Shown piece after piece: positions 35,933 through 44,552 of a stretch of 64,000 nt of DNA. The position numbers were made by a program, and so were the translations under genes. The first letter of the stretch is position 1; each line of letters opens with the position of its first letter. The stretch is from the NCBI GenBank assembly GCA_016930375.1, contig JAFGGU010000071.1, positions 1 to 64,000 on the forward strand, given 5' to 3'. Below the pieces are notes generated by a model. It was given only the letters and a program-made list of their open reading frames with translations, had not been told where the DNA came from and did no database searches. The stretch comes from Bacteroidales bacterium. GTDB taxonomy: Bacteria > Bacteroidota > Bacteroidia > Bacteroidales > UBA10428.

Positions 35933-36014
35933 GTTATGCAGTTTTGCAGTCTTGCAGTCTTGCAGTTTCTCATTTGCATACCTGCCTGCGTGCCGGGCAC
36001 TCCGGCAGGCAGGT
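35933..36014. repeat. 8-bp tandem repeat and a long palindrome between hypF and hypC
   Basis: Units GTTATGCA, GTTTTGCA, GTCTTGCA, GTCTTGCA fill 35933-35964. Next, ACCTGCCTGC (35980-35989) pairs perfectly with GCAGGCAGGT (36005-36014); GTGCC-G-GGCAC lies in the loop. No T tract, so it reads as an intergenic repeat rather than a terminator. Confidence 0.8.
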
Positions 36015-36021
36015 TTGCACA

Positions 36022-38286
36022 TCATTTTCTTCTCGCCGCAATCACCAGTTGGCCCAGCGCAATTCCCCCATCGTTGCAGGGAACCCGTGCATGGGTATAA
36101 ACCGTGAAATTATCCTTTACCAGTTTGTTTTCCAACAGTTCAGCCAGGTATTTGTTCTGAAAAGTGCCACCTGAAAGCACTATTTTCTGTATGCCTTTTT
36201 CATCCCTGATCTTTTGGGCCATGCGGAAAGAGGCTTCTGCGATCGTATTGTGAAATTTAGTAGCCACAATGCCCGGCGCCACGCCTGAAGAAATGTCGGC
36301 GCAAATTTGTCTGACAGCCGGTAAAACAGATACGGTTTCCGAGATTGTGAAATCATAATGCCCATGTATACCCGAAATCACATTGGATTCAAGCCTCATG
36401 GGAGCCTCAGCATGAAACCGGGCATGCAGGCATATGCCGCTTATGGCTGCCGTTGCGTCGAACAACCTGCCCATACCTGAACTGAGCTGGCAATGAATGC
36501 TCTTTTCGATGGCCGTTATGATCATCCGGATAATTGCGGGATCTGTTTGTTGTATGACAGGCAGGTCGAGACCCAGGATATCCTGTCCGAATGCCTGATA
36601 CAGCAACGATAAGCCCATTCTCCACGGTTCAGTGGCGGCTTTGTCCCCTCCGGGCATGGGCATATATTCAAAATGTCCCATCCGGATAAAATCTTTCAAA
36701 TCACAAACCAGGAACTCGCTTCCCCAGATATTTCCATCGCTACCATAGCCGGTACCATCAAAAGCCAGTCCGATTACCTGTTCATCAACTCCATTCTCAG
36801 CCATGCATGAGGCAATATGCGCATGGTGATGCTGCACTTCAATCCGTTTAATTCCAAGTTTTTGGGCGAAGCGTGTGGAAAGGTAATCGGGGTGCATGTC
36901 GGCTGCCACTGTATGTGGTTCAATCCTGAAAAGGTGCTTAAACCGTCCGAGTGTTTCCTCAAAGAATGTGAAGGTCTCCAGGTTTTTCAGATCCCCGATA
37001 TGCTGACTCAAATATGCCCTGTTGCCTTTCCCCAGGCAGAAGCAATTGGATAACTCGGCACCGGCAGCCAGGATTCCGTCCACATCAAACCCAAGTTTCA
37101 CCGGCACCGGGACGTACCCGCGTGAACGCCGGCTTATCCGCTCTTTAGCGCCAATTACACGAACCACCGAGTCATCGACTCTGTTAAAGATATCACGGTC
37201 GTATGTAATGACAGCGTCGGTCAATGACGCCAAAGTATGAAGGGCTGTAGGGTTGTCAATAATGATAGGTTCATCAGCCAGATTGCCGCTGGTAAGCACA
37301 ACAGCCGGAAGCCCCAGCCGGTCAAAAATCATATGATGCAATGGCATATAGGGCAGAAAGGCGCCCAGGGTATCCAGTCCAAGTGTTATTCCCGGGGCCA
37401 GAGGTTGAATTGTTTTCAGAATAACAATCGGCCTATGCCATGACAAGAGGGCTGCTTCTTCGGTCCCGGAGACTTCAGCGTACTGCTTTAGGCTGTCGAG
37501 GTCTTTGAACATAACGGCGAAAGGTTTACCCTCCCGCCTTTTCAGATGTCGAAGCCGGTTGACGGCCTCTTCATTCAATGCATCACAAGCGAGGTGGTAA
37601 CCACCAATCCCTTTTAAACCCAAAATCCCGCCGGAACGGACCAGAGAGATGATCCGATCCATTATCTCCGGCAGACCGGTAACAATCTCACTTCCAACCG
37701 TCATTGAATAAGCCGGGCCACAATGATTACAGGCCACCGGTTGCGCATGAAAGCGCCTGTCGTTGATATCTGTGTATTCGGCGTTACAAACCGGGCACAT
37801 ATCAAAGGTAGCCATGGTTGTATTCTTCCGGTCGTAAGGGAAATCACGGATAATTGAAAAGCGCGGTCCGCAGTTGGTGCAATTAATAAACGGATAGGCT
37901 ATCCGATGAGGCTGATGACTCATATCGTAAAGGCAATCGGGGCATACAGCGATATCCGGACTGATTTCCGAGGTTTCGCCGGTTAGGTCCTGGCTTGCCA
38001 GGATCTGAAATCCTGTAATGCCTTCGGGAATGTCCTGATCAATGGATATTTCTTCAATCTGAGCAACCACAGGTGCTTTATAACGCAAATCCTCCACAAA
38101 GAACGGCATATGCTTTGCCTGTCCTTCGATTTTCAGGGTAACTCCGTCGGTGCGGTTAACCACCCATCCATTCAAATGGTACTGTTTCGCCAGGCGGTAA
38201 ATGAAAGGTCTGAAACCCACACCCTGCACCAGTCCTTCAACATGTATGAGCAAGGCAATGATATGATCCTGTTCAGGGTTGAGCAA
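36022..38286 (-). CDS. hypF: Carbamoyltransferase HypF
   Basis: A 754-residue enzyme that makes the cyanide ligand precursor for HypE from carbamoyl phosphate. In order: acylphosphatase domain (VEGLVQGVGFRPFIYRLAKQ), two zinc-finger pairs (CPDC..CTNC, CPVC..CNHC), YrdC-like domain (LGLKGIGGYHLACDA), and Kae1-like domain with HHHAH-type VQHHHAHIASC and FDGTGYGSDG. hypE, hypA and hypB are not in the window. It is divergent from rex1. Confidence 0.97.
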   Translation of the reverse strand: MLNPEQDHIIALLIHVEGLVQGVGFRPFIYRLAKQYHLNGWVVNRTDGVTLKIEGQAKHMPFFVEDLRYKAPVVAQIEEISIDQDIPEGITGFQILASQDLTGETSEISPDIAVCPDCLYDMSHQPHRIAYPFINCTNCGPRFSIIRDFPYDRKNTTMATFDMCPVCNAEYTDINDRRFHAQPVACNHCGPAYSMTVGSEIVTGLPEIMDRIISLVRSGGILGLKGIGGYHLACDALNEEAVNRLRHLKRREGKPFAVMFKDLDSLKQYAEVSGTEEAALLSWHRPIVILKTIQPLAPGITLGLDTLGAFLPYMPLHHMIFDRLGLPAVVLTSGNLADEPIIIDNPTALHTLASLTDAVITYDRDIFNRVDDSVVRVIGAKERISRRSRGYVPVPVKLGFDVDGILAAGAELSNCFCLGKGNRAYLSQHIGDLKNLETFTFFEETLGRFKHLFRIEPHTVAADMHPDYLSTRFAQKLGIKRIEVQHHHAHIASCMAENGVDEQVIGLAFDGTGYGSDGNIWGSEFLVCDLKDFIRMGHFEYMPMPGGDKAATEPWRMGLSLLYQAFGQDILGLDLPVIQQTDPAIIRMIITAIEKSIHCQLSSGMGRLFDATAAISGICLHARFHAEAPMRLESNVISGIHGHYDFTISETVSVLPAVRQICADISSGVAPGIVATKFHNTIAEASFRMAQKIRDEKGIQKIVLSGGTFQNKYLAELLENKLVKDNFTVYTHARVPCNDGGIALGQLVIAARRK

Positions 38287-38351
38287 TGTGAAAAAAATAA
38301 CAGTTGTTTCTGATAATCGTGTTAAAAGTATGAAAATAATGATTTATAAAA

Positions 38352-38363
38352 GTTAATTTTAAC
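38352..38363. promoter_or_regulatory. Inverted repeat between hypF and rex1
   Basis: GTTAA-TT-TTAAC in the 100-base divergent region. It resembles a Rex half-site pair but with a 2-base rather than 4-base spacer, so Rex binding is only a possibility. Confidence 0.35.
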
Positions 38364-38386
38364 GTTTCGTAATGTTCGGACAAATC

Positions 38387-39004
38387 ATGAACACGAAGTT
38401 ACCACCGCGTACAGTCGAGAGATTGAGTAAGTACAGGCGCCTGCTCGATAAATACAAGGGCCTGGATGAAGCCCATATTTATTCCCATAAACTGGCAGGT
38501 TTGCTGAACCTGACTCCCGAACAGGTCAGGCGTGATCTTATGCTGATCGGCCTTACCGGCAACCACCGGAAAGGTTATAATATCAAAGCGCTCATCGGGA
38601 TAATTGGCAACACCATTGACCGGCAGGAAGGACAACAGGTTGCCCTGGTTGGCATTGGTAACCTGGGTAAAGCCGTGCTGGGTTTCATCCGGAAAGCAGA
38701 GACGAGGATGAACATTGTAGCCGCTTTTGATATTGACAGGAACAAAATCAATACCCACATTGCCCACGTGCCCTGTTTCGATATACAGGAGGCAAAACAG
38801 GTGATCAGGGAAAAGAATATCCGCATTGCCATTCTGACGGTTCCGCCTGAAGTTGCCGTGTCAACAACCACCCTGTTGCTTCAGTCGGGTATCCGTGGAA
38901 TCCTCAACTTTACATCGGTGCACCTGGATGTCTCACCAGATATTTATTTAAAGGATTATGATATCATCACATCGCTTGAAGAGATCGGGTTTTTTATCAA
39001 ATAG
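38387..39004 (+). CDS. rex: Redox-sensing transcriptional repressor Rex (copy 1)
   Basis: A 205-residue repressor from ATG 38387 (an ATG at 38372 is also possible). N-terminal winged helix: LPPRTVERLSKYRRLLDKYK...HIYSHKLAGLLNLTPEQVRRDLM. C-terminal Rossmann domain with VGIGNLGKAVLGF binds NADH/NAD. Rex leaves DNA when NADH is high and controls fermentation and hydrogenase genes. Sites of Rex type stand before both hydrogenase operons in this window. A second copy lies 1.1 kb away on the other strand. Confidence 0.95.
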   Translation: MNTKLPPRTVERLSKYRRLLDKYKGLDEAHIYSHKLAGLLNLTPEQVRRDLMLIGLTGNHRKGYNIKALIGIIGNTIDRQEGQQVALVGIGNLGKAVLGFIRKAETRMNIVAAFDIDRNKINTHIAHVPCFDIQEAKQVIREKNIRIAILTVPPEVAVSTTTLLLQSGIRGILNFTSVHLDVSPDIYLKDYDIITSLEEIGFFIK

Positions 39005-40079
39005 CGGCCTGTTTCTTTTGCTTTTTGCTTTTCCGGCCAATCTTATGTCCCAGCATCTGGCTGCCTATCATGATAACCAGGGCAGGTTTTATATTTTCGA
39101 TAATGGCAGGTCCGTGCAGGCTGAATACCTGCCCGTGAAAAGTTTCAGTATTGGAGGTTCCTGTTTGTTGTATGCTGATAACCGGAATCGTTTGAAAATG
39201 TATTACAAAGGTGAAATTGAAGAACTTGAGGTGAATTCTGTAGATCATTTTGAAGCACTTGATTATCTATCAGTTTATAATATAGGAGGGGTTGTCAGAA
39301 TCATTGAAAATGGCAACCTTACTACTGTAAGTACGCATGCTGTGCAACTTCAGGCTGAAGACAGCCTGATCACCTTTTATGATGCAAGCCAGAAATTGCT
39401 TGCTGTTTATTACAAAGGTAAGATCCACATGCTGGAAGACGTACTGGCTGGCAGGAATGTTGTTTTGTTTACTTCGGGTGATAATATGGTGGCCTGGGTA
39501 TCTTCCGCCACCCGTGATTTGAAGGTATTCTACAAGGGCAAGACCTTGATACTCGAGCCGTTTTTATCAGGTGGCAAATTTTTGGCCGGAAAAGATATAC
39601 TGGCATGGGTTAACCAATCGGATATGAAGTTCAGGGTATTTTACGGGGGAGATGTATATCTGGCGGAAGAATTCCCTCCGGAATCCTGGCTGCCGGGTGA
39701 CGGTCTCATTGCCTATGTAGACAACACGGGATCATTCAAGGTTTTTGAGAACGGCAGGACGACAGATATAAGTTCCTTTCCGCCTGATTTCTATGAAGTC
39801 AGTAACCGGATGGTGATATACGGTGAACAGGGCTATTTCAAGGTTTGGTACAATAACAGGTCGTATACATTGGAGACACGAATCCCTGATAAATGGGAAG
39901 CGGATTGGAATACAGTCATATACCGTGATCTGAACAGGAATGTCAAGATCTTCAGCGGGGGTGAAACCAGGGTTTTAACCTATGACCTGGCCGAAGAGAT
40001 ACATTTGTACCGGGATATTGTTGTGGTGAATAAGGGAATGAACAACCACAATGTTTATTACAGAGGCAGGAAGTATTAA
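38958..40079 (+). CDS. Predicted exported repeat protein between the two rex genes
   Basis: A 373-residue protein with a likely signal peptide (FLLLFAFPANLMSQ) and about seven repeats of around 45 residues with the pattern KVFYKGKTLILEPFLSG..., FKVFENGRTTDISSF, FKVWYNNRSYTLE, spaced by AYVDN or YADN. That suggests a beta-propeller of unknown type. Its start overlaps the end of rex1 by 47 bases. I do not recognise the family and cannot assign a function. Confidence 0.72.
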   Translation: MISSHRLKRSGFLSNSGLFLLLFAFPANLMSQHLAAYHDNQGRFYIFDNGRSVQAEYLPVKSFSIGGSCLLYADNRNRLKMYYKGEIEELEVNSVDHFEALDYLSVYNIGGVVRIIENGNLTTVSTHAVQLQAEDSLITFYDASQKLLAVYYKGKIHMLEDVLAGRNVVLFTSGDNMVAWVSSATRDLKVFYKGKTLILEPFLSGGKFLAGKDILAWVNQSDMKFRVFYGGDVYLAEEFPPESWLPGDGLIAYVDNTGSFKVFENGRTTDISSFPPDFYEVSNRMVIYGEQGYFKVWYNNRSYTLETRIPDKWEADWNTVIYRDLNRNVKIFSGGETRVLTYDLAEEIHLYRDIVVVNKGMNNHNVYYRGRKY

Positions 40080-40103
40080 AAAAAGGAAGTTGTAAGCATC
40101 CGA

Positions 40104-40706
40104 TCAGCTGAAATAGAAAAGGCTTTCAAGTTCATTCCGGATATTCACGTAATTGATAATAACATGATCCGGTACATGGAGCACCACCGGAGAAAAATTC
40201 AATATTCCCTTTATACCGGTGCTGACAAGCCTGTCACAAACCTCCTGTCCTGCCGCTTCAGGGACTGCAATGATGGCTGTTTTAATGTCATATTCTTTAA
40301 CTATATCAGCAATCTTTTCCACCGGGTAGACCGGAATTGAACTTTTCCGGTTATATTTTGACGGATCCAGATCAAATCCTGCCACAATTTTAATATGGCT
40401 TTCCTTGAAACCGATATAATTGATCAATGCCTGTCCGATATTGCCGAGTCCCACCAGGATCACCATGCGTTCCCCATCCTGTTTGAATAATCTGTTGATA
40501 GATTCCAGAACATATACAATATTATAGCCACCCCGCCTGCTGCCTTGAATGCAGGCCATGGAAAAATCCTTTCTGACCTGTTCAGGTTTGATCCTGGTTT
40601 CCAAACCCAGGGTATAGGAAAATACCCTGGTAAATCCGATCCGTTGAAGTTTGAGCAATACCAGGCGATACGTCAAGAACCTCTTTAAAACCCGCTGACT
40701 GATCAT
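40104..40706 (-). CDS. rex: Redox-sensing transcriptional repressor Rex (copy 2)
   Basis: A 200-residue Rex homologue: winged helix with LTYRLVLLKLQRIGFTRVFSYTLGLETRIKPEQVRKDFSMACIQGSRRGGYN and Rossmann motif VGLGNIGQALINYIGF. It is clearly diverged from copy 1 and is transcribed away from the Mbh-type operon, sharing its upstream region. It is a natural candidate to bind the operator at 40833-40850. Confidence 0.93.
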   Translation of the reverse strand: MISQRVLKRFLTYRLVLLKLQRIGFTRVFSYTLGLETRIKPEQVRKDFSMACIQGSRRGGYNIVYVLESINRLFKQDGERMVILVGLGNIGQALINYIGFKESHIKIVAGFDLDPSKYNRKSSIPVYPVEKIADIVKEYDIKTAIIAVPEAAGQEVCDRLVSTGIKGILNFSPVVLHVPDHVIINYVNIRNELESLFYFS

Positions 40707-40792
40707 CTACTCAAAGAAATTATCAACCGCAAATACAGGGATGTATAAGAATAATGTATCTTAAAAAGTCGAAGAAAATTTCACTAAAATTA

Positions 40793-40824
40793 TTTGTTAA
40801 AGTTATTCATATTTTCTACATTTA
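40793..40824 (+). promoter_or_regulatory. Promoter of the Mbh-type hydrogenase operon
   Basis: TTTG (40793-40796), a 20-base spacer, and TACATTTA (40817-40824) fit the Bacteroidetes pattern TTTG-N20-TAnnTTTG with one mismatch. Transcription would start about 40831, 23 bases before the ATG at 40854. Confidence 0.65.
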
Positions 40825-40832
40825 AATATTAT

Positions 40833-40850
40833 TTGTGAAAAAATGCACAA
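40833..40850. promoter_or_regulatory. Rex operator of the Mbh-type hydrogenase operon
   Basis: TTGTGAAAAAATGCACAA matches the 18-bp Rex consensus TTGTGAAAnnTTTCACAA with two differences. It covers the predicted transcription start and ends 3 bases before the ATG, so a bound Rex would block the promoter. Confidence 0.75.
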
Positions 40851-40853
40851 AGA

Positions 40854-41855
40854 ATGAGTGAGGTATTCCAGATCTCGCTTTCAGACTGGCATTTTTTTCT
40901 TGAAAAGCTTGCAGTTGAATGGGATGTTTTCGTGCCAGTCAAGATTAATCAATTTATTGATTATAAACTTTATAATAGTAATTATCCCATTCAATACAAC
41001 CAACCTCTTCCTGTCACTCCCTTGAAAACATTCTTCCTGCCATTTCAGGAAAACGTAGTTTTTAGCAGATCTTTTCACAATAAAAAACTTATTGTTGGTG
41101 TGCCCTCCTGTGACCTGCAAGCACTAAATCTCCTGGATGAAATTTATCTGGAAGAAACTTCCCCCGATCCAATATACAGGAAAAACAGAGAGAACACCGT
41201 GCTGATAGGAACTGACTGTCATACCATCAGGACAAGCTGCCACTGCATGTCTTATGGGATTGAACCTTTCCCTACTGCGAATGCCGATCTGAACCTGGTT
41301 AGCCTGAATGACAGCATCCTTCTTACAGTTTATACTTCCAAGGGGGAGGCATTAATCAAACAATACCCTGAGTATTTTAAAAACGTATTACCTGATAAGG
41401 AAAAACTGGAGCTGGCGGAAAACCGGCGTTCTGCCACCCTCAGAATGCTTGAAGAACAGAATCCTGATCTGCCCGATTACTCAACCACAGGTGATTTGGT
41501 CTTGCACGCCGGAGAAGAGATTTGGCAAAAATATGCAAGAACCTGTGTTTCCTGTGGAGCTTGTGCCACCATTTGTCCTACGTGCACCTGCTTTCTGCTG
41601 ATCGATCGGCCTGATTTTGAAAAAGTAAGGCAGGTGGATGCCTGCCAGTATCCGGGATTTGAGAAAATTGCAGCAGGAGAGGATCCGCTGCATCGGAAAT
41701 CTGTGAGATTCAAGAATCGGTATCTCTGCAAATATGTATGGAAACCTGAAAGGTTCAAATCTATTGCCTGCACCGGATGCGGGCGATGTATCGATGGTTG
41801 TATCGGAAAGATTAATAAGAATGAAATATTCCTGGAACTATCACAACAAGCCTGA
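40854..41855 (+). CDS. Sulfhydrogenase beta-like iron-sulfur subunit of the Mbh-type operon
   Basis: A 333-residue protein like the beta subunit (HydB/ShyB) of archaeal sulfhydrogenase and AsrA. Two 4Fe-4S motif sets are visible: CVSCGACATICPTC near residue 224 and CTGCGRCIDGC near 306. The N-terminal part (GVPSCDLQALNLLDEIYLEE) is the family's typical domain. It would pass electrons between the FAD subunit encoded next and the hydrogenase core. First gene of the operon, directly after the Rex box. Confidence 0.88.
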   Translation: MSEVFQISLSDWHFFLEKLAVEWDVFVPVKINQFIDYKLYNSNYPIQYNQPLPVTPLKTFFLPFQENVVFSRSFHNKKLIVGVPSCDLQALNLLDEIYLEETSPDPIYRKNRENTVLIGTDCHTIRTSCHCMSYGIEPFPTANADLNLVSLNDSILLTVYTSKGEALIKQYPEYFKNVLPDKEKLELAENRRSATLRMLEEQNPDLPDYSTTGDLVLHAGEEIWQKYARTCVSCGACATICPTCTCFLLIDRPDFEKVRQVDACQYPGFEKIAAGEDPLHRKSVRFKNRYLCKYVWKPERFKSIACTGCGRCIDGCIGKINKNEIFLELSQQA

Positions 41856-41865
41856 CAAACGAATC

Positions 41866-42690
41866 ATGCTGGAGACCGAGAACATATACCGCCCCATCAG
41901 GGCCACCGTGGAAGAGGTCATTGATGAATCGCCCCTCATCAAGTCCTTTGTCCTTATCCCGGAAACTGAATTTCACTTCAAAACCGGCGAGTTCATAGAG
42001 TTAACCATCGACGGTTATGGAGAAGCTCCTTTTACACCTTCTTCCTCACCCCTGGAAAGTCATAAAATTGAGGTTACTGTGATGAAAGCAGGTTATGTCA
42101 CAGAGAAAATCCATGCCCTTATGAAAGGCGACCTGGTGGGAATCCGGGGCCCCTTTGGAAGAGGTTACCCGCTGGACAGGTTTTATGGTCATGAAGTGTT
42201 GATACTTGGCGGAGGATGCGGTTTTGCGCCCATCCGTTCGTTATTATTCAACCTGATGGCTGAAAAAGAGAAGTTTATAAAGGTAATTCTGTGCTACGGT
42301 GCCAAATCACCAGAGGACTGCATCTATAAACCCTTTGTTGACCAACTTCGCAAGGTGGAAAAGTTCGAGGTTTACCGGAGTGTGGACAAGGCAGATGCTA
42401 CCTGGAGCGAAAAAGAAGGCGTTGTTACCAAACTTCTGGATGATATCAGGATTGATGTGCAGCAGTCTGTAGCCATCGTGTGCGGTCCGCCGGTAATGAT
42501 GAAATACGGTACATTTAGACTGCTTGAAATGGGATATCCTGCATCAGACATATACCTTTCCATGGAAAAGAACATGTCCTGCGGCATGGGAAAATGCGGA
42601 CATTGCATGATGGGAAAATATTACGTCTGTAAGGATGGTCCTGTTTTCACCTATGAGGAAATAAAAGAACAACCTGATATCTGGGTATAA
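41866..42690 (+). CDS. Sulfhydrogenase gamma-like FAD/NAD(P)-binding subunit
   Basis: About 274 residues from ATG 41866, 10 bases after the previous stop; the track start lies inside the previous gene. It belongs to the HydG/AsrB/PyrK ferredoxin-reductase group: flavin-binding front (FTPSSSPLESHKIEVTVMKAG), NAD(P) motif LILGGGCGFAPIRSL, and C-terminal 2Fe-2S site CGMGKCGHCMMGKYYVC. With the beta subunit it forms a NAD(P)H-ferredoxin-type module, unusual beside a group 4 hydrogenase. Confidence 0.9.
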   Translation: MLETENIYRPIRATVEEVIDESPLIKSFVLIPETEFHFKTGEFIELTIDGYGEAPFTPSSSPLESHKIEVTVMKAGYVTEKIHALMKGDLVGIRGPFGRGYPLDRFYGHEVLILGGGCGFAPIRSLLFNLMAEKEKFIKVILCYGAKSPEDCIYKPFVDQLRKVEKFEVYRSVDKADATWSEKEGVVTKLLDDIRIDVQQSVAIVCGPPVMMKYGTFRLLEMGYPASDIYLSMEKNMSCGMGKCGHCMMGKYYVCKDGPVFTYEEIKEQPDIWV

Positions 42691-42695
42691 GGCTC

Positions 42696-43166
42696 ATGGC
42701 TAAGAAACTGCTCATCGATTTTAATAAGCTGAGAAGTATGAAAGACTTCCCTGCTGAAGGCATTCTGAAGACGGACAATTACACCCTTTCCTTCAAATCG
42801 ATCCGGGAACTGGCCACTTTCATGTTCACCTGCCGCCATTGTGAACAAGCTCCCTGTATCGATTCCTGTCCGGTGAACGCACTGGAAAAGAACCCGGAAG
42901 GCGTTATCACACGTGCCATGTTAAAATGCATTCGTTGTAAATCCTGTATCGTCATATGTCCCTTTGGAACCATGATGGATGATCTTTTCGCAGTCAGGAA
43001 TTCCGGCCGGAAATTTATCTCTGTCAGGAATGGCAATGATCTTCAGGACTTTGCAGCGTGTTTTCCGGCAGATGTGGTGAGCCTGGTGGACATGGATGAA
43101 GATCCTGCCAATCACATATTCCGGCTCAGTGACGATATCCTGGTGAGTGAATTTACGTGGGAATAA
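42696..43166 (+). CDS. 4Fe-4S ferredoxin subunit, HycB-like
   Basis: A 156-residue protein with CRHCEQAPCIDSCPVNAL and CIRCKSCIVICPFG, a pair of 4Fe-4S motif sets of the HycB/HydN kind. It likely bridges electrons from the beta/gamma module to the NuoB/NuoI-like subunits. It lies 5 bases after the gamma gene and 1 base before the NuoH-like gene. Confidence 0.88.
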   Translation: MAKKLLIDFNKLRSMKDFPAEGILKTDNYTLSFKSIRELATFMFTCRHCEQAPCIDSCPVNALEKNPEGVITRAMLKCIRCKSCIVICPFGTMMDDLFAVRNSGRKFISVRNGNDLQDFAACFPADVVSLVDMDEDPANHIFRLSDDILVSEFTWE

Positions 43167-43167
43167 A

Positions 43168-44100
43168 ATGGCAAAAGACCTCTTATATTATCTGATCTTC
43201 CCCGGATTCCTGTTCACGGCTCTGGTGGGGGCAATTTTCAGCTGGATCGACCGAAAGGTAACCGCCTGGGTTCAGTTCAGGAAAGGTCCTCCTTTCCTGC
43301 AGCCGTTCTATGACTTTTTCAAGCTTCTGTTGGTAAAGGAAACCATTTTGCCGGCCAGAGGCTCGAAAATGACCTTTCTGTTTGCCCCCTTACTGGGTCT
43401 TACCGGTGCCGCACTTGCAAGTATGCTGATCCTGCTCCCGGCAATTGGTACCAAACCGGGTTTTAACGGTGATATCATCGTCATCTTTTACATCCTTACT
43501 ATACCTTCCCTGACCTACATCATAGGAGCCCTGGCTGCAGGAAATCCCCTGGCATCAGTTGGAGCATCCAGGGAAATGAAACTGATCATCAGCTATGAAC
43601 TTACTTTCCTGCTGATTCTGGCGGCCATCATCATGAAAGCCGGAATGACGATCACGATTCACGAAATACTAGCTGTTCAGACTGATGAAGGTGCTTTTAT
43701 CGGCAGCATTTCCGGAATATTGCTCTTCATAGCCTTTGTCTTTTGCATTCAGGCCAAACTGGGCCTTGTTCCCTTTGATATGGCGGAAGCGGAAACTGAA
43801 ATTAATCACGGATCCTTTATTGAATATTCTGGCCAGGCTTACGCTTTGATCAGACTGACCAGATACATGATGCTTTTCATATTACCAGCTTTCCTGTGTA
43901 CTGTTTTACTGGGTGGACTCAGAACCGATGGCATTCACCTGTTATGGACCGTATTAAAAACCCTGGGGATTTTACTTGTTTTAACACTCATCAGAAACAC
44001 CAACCCCAGAGTAAGAATTGATCAGGCCATGCGGTTTTTCTTTATCTGGATGAACTTGCTGGTCATTGCGGCGATCATATTGGACTATTTTAATCTTTAA
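43168..44100 (+). CDS. NuoH/EchB/MbhM-like membrane subunit
   Basis: A 310-residue protein from ATG 43168 with about eight hydrophobic helices. WIDRKVTAWVQFRKGPPFLQP and FDMAEAETEINHGSFIEYSG are the complex I subunit-1 signatures that link the peripheral arm with the ion channel. The start was moved from the track's 43147, which overlaps the previous gene. Confidence 0.93.
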   Translation: MAKDLLYYLIFPGFLFTALVGAIFSWIDRKVTAWVQFRKGPPFLQPFYDFFKLLLVKETILPARGSKMTFLFAPLLGLTGAALASMLILLPAIGTKPGFNGDIIVIFYILTIPSLTYIIGALAAGNPLASVGASREMKLIISYELTFLLILAAIIMKAGMTITIHEILAVQTDEGAFIGSISGILLFIAFVFCIQAKLGLVPFDMAEAETEINHGSFIEYSGQAYALIRLTRYMMLFILPAFLCTVLLGGLRTDGIHLLWTVLKTLGILLVLTLIRNTNPRVRIDQAMRFFFIWMNLLVIAAIILDYFNL

Positions 44101-44111
44101 ACATTCACCAT

Positions 44112-44552
44112 TTGGGCTTTAAGGATTATTGCTTCAGGAAATCACTCTGGGTGTTCCATTTTGGCGGAGCCTCATGCAACAATTGCGACATCGAGATCCT
44201 CGATTGTCTGACCCCGCGTTATGATATTGAGCGATTCGGTATGGTGCTCGTGGGAAGCATCCGGCATGCGGATGTGCTGCTGGTGAATGGTTCGATCAAT
44301 CAAAAAGATAAGATAAGATTGCTGGAACTATACTCCCAGGCACCCAAACCCATATTGGTGGTGGCCATTGGGGCCTGCGGATGCACGGGAGGTATTTTTG
44401 CAGAAGGGAACACCTTCGCCGGACCAGTTGATAAGATTATTCCCGTGGATGCTTATGTTCCCGGATGTCCTCCCAAGCCCGAAGCCATCATTGGGGGTAT
44501 CGTAAGACTGATTGAAAAAACAAAAAAAGCTACCCGTGATGAAGCTACCTGA
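44112..44552 (+). CDS. NuoB/EchC/MbhJ-like small hydrogenase subunit
   Basis: A 146-residue protein carrying the proximal 4Fe-4S cluster: GASCNNCDIEILD, GACGCTGG and YVPGCPPKPE supply the four Cys. This is the group 4 [NiFe] hydrogenase small subunit. No ATG fits, so the start is probably TTG at 44112; a frame-consistent product begins just before RKSLWVFHFGG. Confidence 0.93.
   Translation: MGFKDYCFRKSLWVFHFGGASCNNCDIEILDCLTPRYDIERFGMVLVGSIRHADVLLVNGSINQKDKIRLLELYSQAPKPILVVAIGACGCTGGIFAEGNTFAGPVDKIIPVDAYVPGCPPKPEAIIGGIVRLIEKTKKATRDEAT

Noticed and set aside
38320-38371. Full Rex operator before rex1
   Set aside because: GTTAA-TT-TTAAC has the wrong spacer, and AATGTGAAAAAAATAACAG near 38285 matches one arm only. 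Kept as a weak inverted repeat.
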